64,000 bases of DNA, taken from the NCBI RefSeq assembly GCF_004791165.1, contig NZ_SRUZ01000008.1, positions 311,397 to 375,396 of the forward strand. Reading direction: 5' to 3'. This stretch comes from Mesorhizobium sp. M8A.F.Ca.ET.218.01.1.1 (lineage in GTDB: Bacteria > Pseudomonadota > Alphaproteobacteria > Rhizobiales > Rhizobiaceae). Of this stretch, positions 1 to 9,949 are shown piece by piece; positions within the stretch are counted from its first letter, which is position 1; each line of letters begins with the position of its first letter. Below the pieces are notes generated by a model. That model was not told where the DNA came from. It did not search any database and saw nothing but the letters and a program-made list of their open reading frames with translations. Both the position numbers and the translations under genes were made by a program.

Positions 1-83
1 TGCGGTGTACGAATAACGCATGGCCGAAGTGCCAACGGCTCGTCGGCAGCGTGATGACCAAGGTTGACACCCAGGGAGGGGCT

Positions 84-587
84 ATGTCGGACGTTTCGTT
101 GATGGTGAACGGCAAGCGGGTTGGTGGTGTCGTCGAGGATCGAACACTGCTCGTCCATTTCCTGCGGGAGAATCTCGGCCTGACCGGCACCCATGTCGGT
201 TGCGACACCTCGCAGTGCGGATCCTGCGTCGTCCATGTCGACGGCAAGGCGGTCAAGTCCTGCACGATGCTCGCGGTCCAGGCGTCCGGGTCGACAGTGG
301 TCACGATCGAAGGTCTCGCCAACGGCGCCGACCTGCATCCCGTCCAGGCGGCCTTCAAGGAATATCACGGCCTGCAATGCGGCTTTTGCACGCCAGGCAT
401 GATCATGGCTGCAACCGACATGATCAACCGCCATCCCGAAGGCCTCGACGAGGCAACGGTGCGGGCGGAACTCGAAGGCAACATCTGCCGCTGCACCGGC
501 TACCACAACATCGTGAAGGCGATCCTGGCCGCATCGAAGACGATGTCGAAGAGCGCCGCGAAGGGCAAGGCGAAACAGGCAGCTTAG
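84..587 (+). CDS. coxS: CO dehydrogenase-family small subunit (2Fe-2S)
   Basis: Iron-sulfur subunit of a molybdenum hydroxylase; it passes electrons from the Mo site in CoxL to the FAD in CoxM. The 167-aa protein has a plant-ferredoxin-type cluster (C40, C45, C48, C60) followed by the second all-alpha 2Fe-2S domain (C99, C102, C135, C137, in CGFC and CRC), the full set for this family. An upstream ATG at 51 would add 11 residues. The ATG at 84 is preferred because GGGAGG lies 5 bases before it and the protein then begins just before the ferredoxin fold. First gene of a coxS-coxL-coxM operon. The family also includes xanthine and aldehyde dehydrogenases, but the partner subunit points to the CO dehydrogenase group. 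Confidence 0.93.
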   Translation: MSDVSLMVNGKRVGGVVEDRTLLVHFLRENLGLTGTHVGCDTSQCGSCVVHVDGKAVKSCTMLAVQASGSTVVTIEGLANGADLHPVQAAFKEYHGLQCGFCTPGMIMAATDMINRHPEGLDEATVRAELEGNICRCTGYHNIVKAILAASKTMSKSAAKGKAKQAA

Positions 588-696
588 GCAATAGGCAATA
601 GGCAATAGTGAGTAGGGCAAACATCGATATGACCACGAGCCCTTCCACTACTGCCTAACCCCTACTGCCTATCCCCTAAATTCGGGAGGAATTTCC
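588..696. repeat. Imperfect inverted repeat in the coxS-coxL spacer
   Basis: The left arm repeats GGCAATA three times and runs into AGTGAGTAGGG. The right arm carries two copies of CTACTGCCTA that can pair with it. The spacer transcript could fold into one long imperfect stem that ends just before the coxL ribosome binding site (GGGAGGAATT). A related but different element fills the coxL-coxM spacer. It looks like an extragenic repetitive element; an effect on mRNA stability or subunit ratio is inference. Confidence 0.6.
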
Positions 697-3045
<2,349 letters not shown>

Positions 3046-3175
3046 AGAGCGAATAGGAAGTAGCGAATAGCGAATAGGGAGTAGCGAATAGGGAACGAAC
3101 AGCGGTGCGGATGGACAGATTCTATTCGCTACTCGCTACTCCCTGCTCGCTCCTTCCCGAAGGGGAGAAAGACAG
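3046..3175. repeat. Inverted repeat of GAATAG/GAGTAG units in the coxL-coxM spacer
   Basis: The left arm (about 3051-3091) is made of GCGAATAG and GGGAGTAG units. The right arm (about 3121-3160) is the reverse complement of the same units, so the spacer can fold into a long imperfect hairpin. The coxM ribosome binding site (GAAGGGGAGAAAG) follows directly. Same general design as the coxS-coxL spacer, with a slightly different unit. Not a Rho-independent terminator: no T run follows. Confidence 0.65.
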
Positions 3176-3973
3176 ATGTACGCAGTCAACTATCACCGTG
3201 CCACCTCGGTCACTGAAGCCGCCAAGCTCGTGAAGAATGGGGACGCCAAGCTGCTGTCGGGCGGCATGACCTTGATCCCTGCCATGAAGACGCGGCTGGC
3301 GGCCCCTTCCGATCTGGTCGACCTGTCACGCATCAAGGAGTTGCAGGGCGTCAAGGTGTCCGGCAAGACGGTCACGATCGGCGCTACCACCACGCATTTC
3401 GATGTCGCCAATGACGAGAAGCTGCGCAAGGCCTGCCCGGCGCTTGCCCATTTGGCGTCGCTGATCGGCGACCCGGCGGTTCGCCACAAGGGCACGATCG
3501 GCGGCTCGATCGCCAACAATGACCCGGCGGCGGACTATCCGGCGGCGCTGCTGGCGCTGGGCGCCACCATCATCACCAACAAGCGCGAGATATCAGCCGA
3601 CAAGTTCTTCAAGGGGTTGTTCGAAACCGCCTTGAAGGATGGCGAGATCGTCACGGCGGTCTCCTTCACCGCTCCGGCAAAGGCCGCGTACGAAAAATTC
3701 CGCAACCCGGCCTCGCGCTACGCGATCGTCGGCGTGTTCGTGGCCAAGGGCAAGGATGGCGTCCGGGTTGCCGTCACCGGCGCCGGCGACGACGGCGTCT
3801 TCCGCTCGAAGGAGATCGAGGCGGCACTCGCCAAGAGCTTCGATGCCGCTTCGCTCAATGGCGTGAAAGTGCCGGCGAAGAACTTGATGAGCGACATCCA
3901 CGCTTCATCAGACTACCGCGCCAATCTGATCGCGGTCATGGCCAAGCGCGCGGTGGCGGCAGCCAACGCCTGA
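3176..3973 (+). CDS. coxM: CO dehydrogenase-family medium subunit (FAD)
   Basis: FAD-binding electron-transfer subunit of the same enzyme. The 265-aa protein shows the two flavin pyrophosphate contacts of the family, LSGGMTLIP near residue 30 and TIGGSIANNDPAADYP near residue 110, then the C-terminal FAD/CO-dehydrogenase domain. Last gene of the coxSLM operon; a hairpin with a T-rich tail follows 24 bases after the stop. No maturation genes (coxD, coxE, coxF, coxG) are seen downstream, so cofactor insertion must rely on genes elsewhere. The symbol coxM is also used for a cytochrome oxidase subunit II, and a gene of that type is present near 63 kb; the two are unrelated. Confidence 0.92.
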   Translation: MYAVNYHRATSVTEAAKLVKNGDAKLLSGGMTLIPAMKTRLAAPSDLVDLSRIKELQGVKVSGKTVTIGATTTHFDVANDEKLRKACPALAHLASLIGDPAVRHKGTIGGSIANNDPAADYPAALLALGATIITNKREISADKFFKGLFETALKDGEIVTAVSFTAPAKAAYEKFRNPASRYAIVGVFVAKGKDGVRVAVTGAGDDGVFRSKEIEAALAKSFDAASLNGVKVPAKNLMSDIHASSDYRANLIAVMAKRAVAAANA

Positions 3974-3996
3974 CGCAAGATCGATTGCGGACAAAA

Positions 3997-4024
3997 AGGG
4001 GCTGTAGCGGCCCCTCTTTCTTTC
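3997..4024 (+). terminator. Rho-independent terminator after coxM
   Basis: Stem AGGGGC / GCCCCT with a 7-base loop, followed by TCTTTCTTT. It lies 24 bases past the coxM stop and in the right direction. Confidence 0.75.
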
Positions 4025-4235
4025 CTGGCGCGTGTAGCTGCCTAGCCCCCGGCGCCGCGTCCCATCCTCTGCTTGAAGCAATTGCGGCCCATGCTTGCTT
4101 GGGAATCGCATTGGCGACAATCTCGCACTTGCACAAATTCATATTGCACTGCAGTATGGGTTGGGGCGGGAATGCGAGCCGGGTTCGGAATCCTTACCGC
4201 CGTGCCCTTTCGCATGCCAATGCGAAGGGATCGGC

Positions 4236-5261
4236 ATGTCCGAAATTTCCGCGACCCATTTGGTTCCGTCCCGAGCGATCGCCGACCGATCGGCGGCCAG
4301 GACAAGGCTGGCCTATCTCGATGGCTGGCGCGGCCTGTCGATCGCCCTGGTGCTGATCGGGCATTTTTTCCCCGTTCCCGGCATCAATCTGGGCGTGCTG
4401 GGTGTCGAATTCTTTTTCGTGCTCAGCGGCCGGCTGATGGCCGAAATCCTGTTCATCGAACGCTATCCACTGAAGAAATTCTTCAAACGCCGCTTCTCGC
4501 GCATCTATCCGGCGCTTCTGGTCTTTGTCGTCCTCGCCATGGTCGCGCTCTCCGGCACGTTCATCGGCTTCAAATGGAAGGCGGCCGTGACGGCCCTGAC
4601 ATTCACCTACAACTATGCCGGAATTCTCCTGAACCGGGCCGGCGCGCTCGACCACATCTGGTCGCTCTGCATTGAAGAGCATGCCTACATTATCCTGGCG
4701 GCGATCAGCGCAATCGTTGCCAGCCGAAGCCGTGTCGTGCCGCTGCTGCTGGTCCTGGCTGCGCTGGCCATGGCTAATGGCGCGGCTTCCTACTGGTTCC
4801 TGCACATGGACTATGAAACCACATACTGGCGCACCGACGTGCACATCGCCTCGATCCTGCTGTCGGCCGCGATCTGCCTGCTCAAGGCCGACGGCAAGCT
4901 CCCGTCCTTGCTGAAGGGACCCTATGTCGCCGTTGCGGCGGCTGCCGGCGCGGTCTTCCTGTTCATGGACGCCGTGCCGACACCGATCCACTACCTGGTC
5001 GCGGTGCCGTTGCTGGCGATTGCCGTCAACGCGCTGGATTTCAGCACGAGGTTCTTGTCGGGATGGCTGTCATCCTTGCCGATGACGACACTGGGCCTGT
5101 GGTCGTATTCGCTCTATCTGTGGCAGCAGCCCTTCTACAAATTCGTCTACGATCAGGGCACCAACCCATGGCCGATGCTGGCCGGCGTCTTTGCCTGCGC
5201 GCTCTGCAGCTACTACCTCATCGAGCGCCCGGCGCGTGAATGGCTCAACCGCAATTGGTGA
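4236..5261 (+). CDS. Acyltransferase 3 family membrane protein (OafA/YrhL-like)
   Basis: Integral membrane acyltransferase that probably transfers acetyl or other acyl groups to a sugar in a surface polysaccharide, LPS or Nod-type glycan. The 341-aa protein begins with the family motif YLDGWRGLSIALVLIGHF (residues 25-42), followed by repeated hydrophobic segments to the C terminus. The reading frame is open back to 4095, but the ATG at 4236 follows GAAGGGA and puts the motif at the usual distance from the start. A perfect 7-bp inverted repeat (TTCGCAT-4-ATGCGAA, 4209-4226) sits directly before this ribosome binding site and could affect initiation. It stands alone, with no glycan genes beside it, so the acceptor is unknown. 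Confidence 0.85.
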   Translation: MSEISATHLVPSRAIADRSAARTRLAYLDGWRGLSIALVLIGHFFPVPGINLGVLGVEFFFVLSGRLMAEILFIERYPLKKFFKRRFSRIYPALLVFVVLAMVALSGTFIGFKWKAAVTALTFTYNYAGILLNRAGALDHIWSLCIEEHAYIILAAISAIVASRSRVVPLLLVLAALAMANGAASYWFLHMDYETTYWRTDVHIASILLSAAICLLKADGKLPSLLKGPYVAVAAAAGAVFLFMDAVPTPIHYLVAVPLLAIAVNALDFSTRFLSGWLSSLPMTTLGLWSYSLYLWQQPFYKFVYDQGTNPWPMLAGVFACALCSYYLIERPAREWLNRNW

Positions 5262-5292
5262 GTGAGCGCCGCCGATGGCGAGCGCCACCGGA

Positions 5293-5781
5293 TCAGGCGG
5301 CGATCCGCCTGACGTAATAACGCACCGCTTTCTTGCCGCCGTGGATCACCGCGTCGCCGACTTCGGCGAAGCCGAGGGCGGCGTGGAAGGCGTCCGAGGC
5401 GGGGTTGGGCGGGTCGGTGTTGACCTCGCAGGTGACCAGCGTGTGGCCGGCGCTCTGCGCATGGTCGAACAGGTCCCGATAGAGCAGGCGAGCATGGCCG
5501 CGGCCTCTTGCATGCGCCGCCACGACGACGCGGTCGACATAGATGAAGTGTTCGTAGCGCTCGCGGAACCAGACGAAGTTCGGGCTGTCGTAGTTCGCAT
5601 CCTGGTCGAAGGTCATGATGAAGGCTTCGAGATCACCGATGCGGCGCGCATAAAATGCCTCGCCGAGCAGGAAGGACAGCCGTTCGGCTTCGAGCCACGA
5701 CAATTCGGCGGCGTGCTCGTTGTTGAGCGCCAGAATGGCGGCTTCGTCGTCCTGCGCTATGCAGTCTATCGGAGGGGTCAT
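5293..5781 (-). CDS. GNAT family N-acetyltransferase
   Basis: Cytoplasmic acetyl-CoA-dependent acetyltransferase of unknown substrate. The 162-aa protein has the GNAT core: a strand ending in VDRVVVAA, the pyrophosphate-binding loop ARGRGHARLLY (about residues 89-99) and the C-terminal AFHAALGFAEVG segment typical of the fold. Its ATG overlaps the cutC stop codon by 4 bases (ATGA), so the two are probably translationally coupled. Such two-gene units are usual for small enzymes; no functional link between CutC and this enzyme is established. Confidence 0.85.
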   Translation of the reverse strand: MTPPIDCIAQDDEAAILALNNEHAAELSWLEAERLSFLLGEAFYARRIGDLEAFIMTFDQDANYDSPNFVWFRERYEHFIYVDRVVVAAHARGRGHARLLYRDLFDHAQSAGHTLVTCEVNTDPPNPASDAFHAALGFAEVGDAVIHGGKKAVRYYVRRIAA

Positions 5782-6536
5782 GCCTTGGCCGCCGTGATCG
5801 TCGCCGCCACCAGCGGTGTATCGGTCAGTGTGTTGCGATACTCGCGGTCGAGATCGGAGCCGCCCATGCCGACCTTGGGATTGCGGTAGCGCATGGCGCT
5901 CGGCACGTCCTTGAGGGCGGCGAAGTGCATTTCGGCCAGGCCGGTCCTTGCGCGCACCTCGGCGATGTTGCCGAGATCGAGCCCGCCACAGCCGAGGATG
6001 ATGATGCGCCCGTCGGCCTGACGCACCAGATCCGCCAGCAGTGGCAAGCCCTCGATCGCGGTGTCGCGCTGGCCGCTGGTCAGCACACGGCCAACCTTGC
6101 AGCGGATCAGCGCTTCCAGCGCCTCGGCCGGATCGCGCGTCATGTCGAAGGCGCGGTGGCAGGTGACGTTCAAGGCGCCTGCGGCCTCGGTCAATTCGCC
6201 CATGCGCTTCTCGTCGATGGTGCCGTCGGCGTTCAGGCAGCCGAACACCACGCCGGGCACGCCGAGTTCGCTGAGCGCGGCGACATCGGCGAGCATCGAT
6301 CGGTATTCGGTCTCGCTGTAGAGAAAATCGCCGCCGCGCGGCCGCACCATGACGTGGAACGGCACGGTCGCCTGGTCGAGCGCTGCGCGCACCGTGCCGA
6401 GGCTGGGCGTAATGCCGCCCTCGACCAGGCTGGCGCAGAGTTCGACCCGGTCGGCGCCGGCGGCCTGCGCGGCGAGCAGGCCATCGATGCCTTCGACACA
6501 GATTTCGATCAGCGGCGGGCGAGTTTGCGTGGTCAA
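5778..6536 (-). CDS. cutC: CutC family protein
   Basis: TIM-barrel protein of the CutC family, named for copper tolerance in E. coli although a direct copper role is disputed. The 252-aa length matches the family. Recognisable segments are EICVEGIDGLLAAQAAGADR and VELCASLVEGGITPSLG near the N terminus, the MVRPRGGDF segment near residue 80 and the CHRAFD segment near residue 125. First gene of a two-gene unit with the GNAT gene, with which it overlaps by 4 bases. No metal-responsive site is visible upstream. Confidence 0.92.
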   Translation of the reverse strand: MTTQTRPPLIEICVEGIDGLLAAQAAGADRVELCASLVEGGITPSLGTVRAALDQATVPFHVMVRPRGGDFLYSETEYRSMLADVAALSELGVPGVVFGCLNADGTIDEKRMGELTEAAGALNVTCHRAFDMTRDPAEALEALIRCKVGRVLTSGQRDTAIEGLPLLADLVRQADGRIIILGCGGLDLGNIAEVRARTGLAEMHFAALKDVPSAMRYRNPKVGMGGSDLDREYRNTLTDTPLVAATITAAKA

Positions 6537-6640
6537 GGGGCGATCCAGTTCATCATGTTGTGGAGAGCCCTAGCACCACGACGGCAGACGCGAAAGCGTG
6601 AACCTACGCCGCCATTTGGACCAGATGGCAGATTCCATTC

Positions 6641-6669
6641 TTGACTGTTGCATAACTGCATGGTTATGA
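6641..6669 (+). promoter_or_regulatory. Promoter with an internal operator-like palindrome, upstream of the SRPBCC gene
   Basis: TTGACT (6641-6646) and TATGAG (6664-6669) are 17 bases apart, a plausible sigma-70 promoter. The space between them holds a perfect inverted repeat CATAAC-6-GTTATG (6651-6668), well placed for a repressor. SRPBCC genes of this kind are often paired with an ArsR-type repressor, but none is encoded next to it here. Promoter and operator are inferred from sequence only. Confidence 0.4.
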
Positions 6670-6737
6670 GTAATGTATAGCTGGCAGGTTATTGATTGCG
6701 CGTGGTGGCGCGACGACAACAACGAGAGGAGCAAGGC

Positions 6738-7166
6738 ATGACGGAAACCAAATCGATCGTCGTCGAAAGGCTGATCCCATATTCGGCGGAAAAGATATGG
6801 CGCGCACTGACCGTGCCAGCACTCGTCGGCGAATGGCTCATGCAGAATGACTTCGCGGCGCAAGAAGGGCATCGCTTCACATTCCGCGCGACGCCAGTTC
6901 CCGGATGGTCTGGCGTGACGAACTGCGTGGTGCTGAAAGTCGAGGTGCCGCGGCTGCTGGCCTACAGTTGGGGCGATGGGACGGAATCGGACAGTGGGTT
7001 GAAAACCGTGGTGACATGGTCACTGACGCCCGAGGGTGTGGCGACCCGGGTGCGAATGGAGCAGTCGGGATTCCGGCCGGCCGACGAGCGTGGCTATATC
7101 GGCATGGGAAGTGGCTGGCCGCGCATTCTCGAACGGCTCGAACAGGTTACCGCAAAACAGGCCTGA
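6738..7166 (+). CDS. SRPBCC (AHSA1-like) domain protein
   Basis: A 142-aa protein of the Bet v 1-like/AHSA1 group, small cytoplasmic proteins with a hydrophobic ligand cavity; the ligand is unknown. Typical features are the start IVVERLIPYSAEKIWRALT, the central GEWLMQNDF segment and the C-terminal helix WPRILERLEQV. The frame is open from 6696 but GAGAGGAGC ends a few bases before the ATG at 6738. A carboxymuconolactone decarboxylase-like gene follows 105 bases later on the same strand, so the two may be co-transcribed from the promoter near 6650. Confidence 0.85.
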   Translation: MTETKSIVVERLIPYSAEKIWRALTVPALVGEWLMQNDFAAQEGHRFTFRATPVPGWSGVTNCVVLKVEVPRLLAYSWGDGTESDSGLKTVVTWSLTPEGVATRVRMEQSGFRPADERGYIGMGSGWPRILERLEQVTAKQA

Positions 7167-7271
7167 TACGCGGCGGGCAGCCAACAGTTTTCATCAAGTT
7201 CGAAACCCTGGATGCGAGTCGTCCGGGCCGGGAAAACACGCCCAGAGAAACAATTCAAAAGGAGAACGACC

Positions 7272-7727
7272 ATGCAAGCAAGGATCAAGAACCCGGTGAT
7301 GCTCATCCCCGGTTCGGTGCAGGCGCTGCTGGCGCTGGACAAGTCGACCGAGGCGGCCGACGTGCCCTATGTGACGCGCAAGCTCGTTCATCTGCGCGCC
7401 AGCCAGATCAACAACTGCAGCGTGTGCGTCGACATGCATGCGCGCGAACTGAAGAAGGCCGGAGAAAAGGACGAGCGCATCTTTGCGCTGGCGGCATGGC
7501 GCGAGACGCCGTATTTCACTGACGCCGAACGCGCGGCATTGGCGCTGGCCGAAGCCGGCACCAGACTGGCCGACCGGTCGGACGCGGTGCCGGACGATGT
7601 CTGGGACGAAGCGGCCCGCCATTATGATGAAAAGGCCCTTGCCGCGCTGGTCATCCAGATCGCGCTGATCAACGCCTTCAACAGGCTGAACGCAGCGACC
7701 CGGCAGCCGGTTGGCGCCTGGGGCTAA
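7272..7727 (+). CDS. Carboxymuconolactone decarboxylase family protein (AhpD-like)
   Basis: A 151-aa all-alpha protein of the AhpD/CMD family. The redox motif CSVCVDMHARELKKAG (about residues 48-63) has the two cysteines and the histidine of AhpD-type peroxidase adaptors, so a thiol-dependent peroxide-reducing role is more likely than decarboxylation. The ATG is preceded by AAAAGGAGAACGACC, a strong ribosome binding site. The frame runs open from 7212 but no start there has a good site. Downstream of an SRPBCC gene in the same direction and convergent with a cupin gene. Confidence 0.87.
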   Translation: MQARIKNPVMLIPGSVQALLALDKSTEAADVPYVTRKLVHLRASQINNCSVCVDMHARELKKAGEKDERIFALAAWRETPYFTDAERAALALAEAGTRLADRSDAVPDDVWDEAARHYDEKALAALVIQIALINAFNRLNAATRQPVGAWG

Positions 7728-7802
7728 GCGCTGGGGCTGCCGCGAGGCGAGGGGCGGGCGGCGCATTGCCTTCCCGCCCTCGGGGCACCTGCAGCCTGGC
7801 GG

Positions 7803-8234
7803 CTACTGGCGCAATTCCGTATTCTTGGCGCCTTCCTCGACCTGATCGATCACCAGGAGCTTGACCGGCCCATCGCCAATGTTGGTGGCCTGGTGCCACT
7901 GCCCGATCATTTCGACGATGAAATCGCCGGTCTTGTAGGTGTTGCTGTTGCCGGTCTCGACATTGGTGACCTTCAGCGTTCCAGCCTGGACATAGGCGTA
8001 GCGCGGGAAGGGATGGCGATGGACCGGCAAGGTCGCGCCGGGCGCGATGTCATAGGTCGAGACCAGCACCTGCACGTTCTTCTGCGGCAGCGTGATCGGC
8101 TGGCCGGATGCCGTGGTGGTGCGTGATGCGAGCGGCGTCACCACGACCGGGGTTCCGCCGCTGTCCAATGCATGAGCGCCGGTCGCGAACGATGCTGCCG
8201 TGAGCAGCAATGCTGTTGCCAGGATTTTCCGCAT
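7803..8234 (-). CDS. Exported cupin domain protein
   Basis: A 143-aa protein with an N-terminal signal peptide (RKILATALLLTAASFATGAHA, cleavage near residue 23), so probably periplasmic. The remainder is a single cupin barrel: TYDIAPGATLPVHRHPFPRY supplies metal-binding histidines and GDFIVEMIGQWHQATN the second cupin motif. Its ligand is unknown. The ATG at 8234 is preceded by GGGAGGACATC and is preferred over the frame's first start 24 bases upstream. Convergent with the AhpD-like gene; the stretch between them holds a GC-rich inverted repeat (GAGGGGCGGG / CCCGCCCTC) without a clear T run. Confidence 0.85.
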   Translation of the reverse strand: MRKILATALLLTAASFATGAHALDSGGTPVVVTPLASRTTTASGQPITLPQKNVQVLVSTYDIAPGATLPVHRHPFPRYAYVQAGTLKVTNVETGNSNTYKTGDFIVEMIGQWHQATNIGDGPVKLLVIDQVEEGAKNTELRQ

Positions 8235-8437
8235 GATGTCCTCCCTTGACCGACGCATCTATCGCGCGGCGGCGGCAGCGTGCAAGGCCGCTCGTGACCA
8301 GAGGCGGAACCTGGCGCGCACTTGCCGAGCCATATTCCTCACCCGCTTCCAACCCGAATGCTTTCACCGCAAAAGTCTGGCGCATGCCCGATCTTGAATG
8401 GCCGTGGTGCCGCTCCGAAAATTTTTTTGGGCGACCT

Positions 8438-8466
8438 CTTGAACAAAAAAACCGTGATTCCCAGAT
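8438..8466 (+). promoter_or_regulatory. RpoH-like heat-shock promoter of hsp20
   Basis: CTTGAA (8438-8443) and CCCAGAT (8460-8466) are spaced like the alphaproteobacterial RpoH consensus (CTTG, 17-18 bases, CYTATnT), with two mismatches in the second box. It would start a leader of about 85 bases that contains the ROSE-like hairpins. The rest of the 8235-8437 stretch shows no gene. Confidence 0.45.
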
Positions 8467-8469
8467 CGT

Positions 8470-8556
8470 TTTCCGTCGAGGCTTCGGCTCGACATACCGC
8501 GCCGCAGCAGCGCTGCGGCGACCCGTAAACCATGTTGCTTCACGGAGGATATGGCT
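8470..8556 (+). ncRNA. ROSE-like RNA thermometer in the hsp20 leader
   Basis: Three hairpins lie in a row. The first has stem GTCGAG (8475-8480) with CTCGAC (8488-8493). The second has GCCGCAGC (8501-8508) with GCTGCGGC (8512-8519). The third pairs CCATGTTGCTT (8530-8540) with the ribosome binding site region GGAGGATATGG (8544-8554). The third holds the ROSE hallmark TTGCT opposite AGGA, with the G left bulged or in a G-G contact, so that the Shine-Dalgarno sequence is masked until the helix melts. Known ROSE elements control rhizobial small heat-shock genes in this way. Confidence 0.8.
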
Positions 8557-9039
8557 ATGAGAAGCTTTGATTATTCCCCTCTTTACCGCACCACCGTCGG
8601 CTTCGACCGGCTGTTCGACATGCTCGAAAACAGCGTCCGCTCCGACTGGCCTCCCTACAACATCGAGAAGAATGGCGACAACGACTATCGCATCACCATG
8701 GCCGTCGCCGGCTTCGGTCCTGACGAAGTGGACCTTGTGCAGAACGGCCCTGAATTGTCCGTAATCGGACAGAGGAAGCCTGATCAGCAAAATCTGGAAA
8801 TCCTCCACCGCGGCCTGGCGATAGGCAACTTCAAGCAGGTGTTCAAACTTGCAGACCACGTCAAGGTCAAGGCGGCCAATATCCATAATGGCCTGCTGTC
8901 GGTGGACTTGGTCCGCGAAGTGCCCGAGGAACTCAAGCCTCGGCGCATCGAGATCCGCTCCGAAGCCAGAGCGGTTCCGCTTCAGGAGAGCGGCAGCAAG
9001 CAGTCCATGGATGCAGAGCTGCAACGCAAGGTCGCCTGA
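8557..9039 (+). CDS. Small heat-shock protein, Hsp20 family
   Basis: ATP-independent holdase chaperone of the IbpA/HspA type, 160 aa. The alpha-crystallin domain covers about residues 33-125 (YNIEKNGDNDYRITMAVAGF to LLSVDLVREVPEE), after an N-terminal arm SPLYRTTVGFDRLFDMLE typical of rhizobial class A proteins. An ATG at 8551 is also in frame, but it lies only 2 bases from GGAGG and inside the thermometer helix; the ATG at 8557 has normal spacing. Expression should be heat-induced at two levels, by an RpoH-like promoter and the ROSE-like leader. A GC-rich inverted repeat without a T run follows the gene (9065-9087). Confidence 0.93.
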   Translation: MRSFDYSPLYRTTVGFDRLFDMLENSVRSDWPPYNIEKNGDNDYRITMAVAGFGPDEVDLVQNGPELSVIGQRKPDQQNLEILHRGLAIGNFKQVFKLADHVKVKAANIHNGLLSVDLVREVPEELKPRRIEIRSEARAVPLQESGSKQSMDAELQRKVA

Positions 9040-9107
9040 TACTGGCAACCTCAGTCTGTGGTCCGCCTCCCGGCCTGGCCGGGAGGCACAGATCGCGGAG
9101 AATGGAG

Positions 9108-9560
9108 ATGAGATACGAATCTGACTGTTTTCATGAATCCAGACTGACAGATCACGCAGCGGAATTCGCTGCCTTGCGTACGCCCGAAGACGTCCTGAAC
9201 GAGGACATGACGGTCGGCGAGAAGCGGGCTTTGCTCGCCTTCTGGGCTTCAGACGCCAATGCGGTTCCCGACAATCCCACCCTACGCCAATTGGACAGCG
9301 GTGCCATTGCGCAAGTCAGCGAGATTCTTCTTGCGCTCCACACCCTGGACGAGATTGGCCGCAAGCCGCCGGCCAGGGCACCGTTTGACCGCAGTCCGTC
9401 TTCAGGCCGGCGTCGAAACAAAACGAGGCGTAGCTGGCTGCGATACCCCTGGCGGGATGACGATGACGATGATCCGCCGCCGGTTCCGGCCTATGCCGGT
9501 GTCCCGCCCAGATGTGGAGATGGCGGCATGTTCGCGGAGCCTGAGCATGCCGTTGCGTGA
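9108..9560 (+). CDS. Conserved hypothetical protein of rhizobial type
   Basis: A 150-aa protein without a named domain. The N-terminal part (about residues 18-75, with EDMTVGEKRALLAFWASDA and TLRQLDSGAIAQVSEILLAL) resembles a short helical protein common in rhizobia near stress genes. The C-terminal part is basic and proline-rich with a run of aspartates (WRDDDDDDPPPVP), probably unstructured. GGAG lies 7 bases before the chosen ATG; the ATG at 9102 is too close to it. It sits between hsp20 and a DUF982 gene, which suggests a stress-related set. Function unknown. Confidence 0.7.
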   Translation: MRYESDCFHESRLTDHAAEFAALRTPEDVLNEDMTVGEKRALLAFWASDANAVPDNPTLRQLDSGAIAQVSEILLALHTLDEIGRKPPARAPFDRSPSSGRRRNKTRRSWLRYPWRDDDDDDPPPVPAYAGVPPRCGDGGMFAEPEHAVA

Positions 9561-9606
9561 AAAGCTGAACCAGCAAACCAAATCGCTCAACCGAATGGAG
9601 GACCAT

Positions 9607-9906
9607 ATGGGCGACAGGACGTTCGATCGACCAGTGTTGGTTAGGAATGGTCAGTTCATTCAAGAAATACGAAGTCTTGATCACGCATTCGATTTCCTGG
9701 ACGAGTGGCCGCGGGAACGTCGGGGCCCGATTTTCGAGACGGCCTTCCGGGCTTGCCAGCGTGCTTACGACGGTCAGATACCCCTGTCGGTCGCGCGCGA
9801 TGCCGTCGCTGGGTTCGCGAGATCCGTCAAGATCCTGCAGGAGCCGCTTGCTCCGCTCCCCTGGATGAGCGGCACCAAATCAGGCCGCGGTGGGGTAGCC
9901 GCCTAG
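9607..9906 (+). CDS. DUF982 domain protein
   Basis: A 99-aa protein that matches DUF982, a family almost confined to rhizobia and often plasmid- or stress-linked, of unknown function. Diagnostic segments are EIRSLDHAFDFLDEWPRERR (about residues 20-39), a central ACQRAYDG and the C-terminal ARDAVAGFARSVKILQEP. The frame is open for much longer upstream, but GGAGG lies 5 bases before the ATG at 9607 and the family begins there. Same direction as the preceding small gene and hsp20. Confidence 0.82.
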   Translation: MGDRTFDRPVLVRNGQFIQEIRSLDHAFDFLDEWPRERRGPIFETAFRACQRAYDGQIPLSVARDAVAGFARSVKILQEPLAPLPWMSGTKSGRGGVAA

Positions 9907-9949
9907 CTGGGGCAACGGCAGCGGCCAGAGGTGTCGCTGTCACAGCCCG

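Noticed and set aside
3046..3175. CRISPR-like short repeats
   Set aside because: Units are 7-8 bases, irregular and present on both strands as an inverted repeat; no spacers.
9065..9087. Terminator after hsp20
   Set aside because: The GCCTCCCGGCC / GGCCGGGAGGC stem is strong, but no T run follows on either side.
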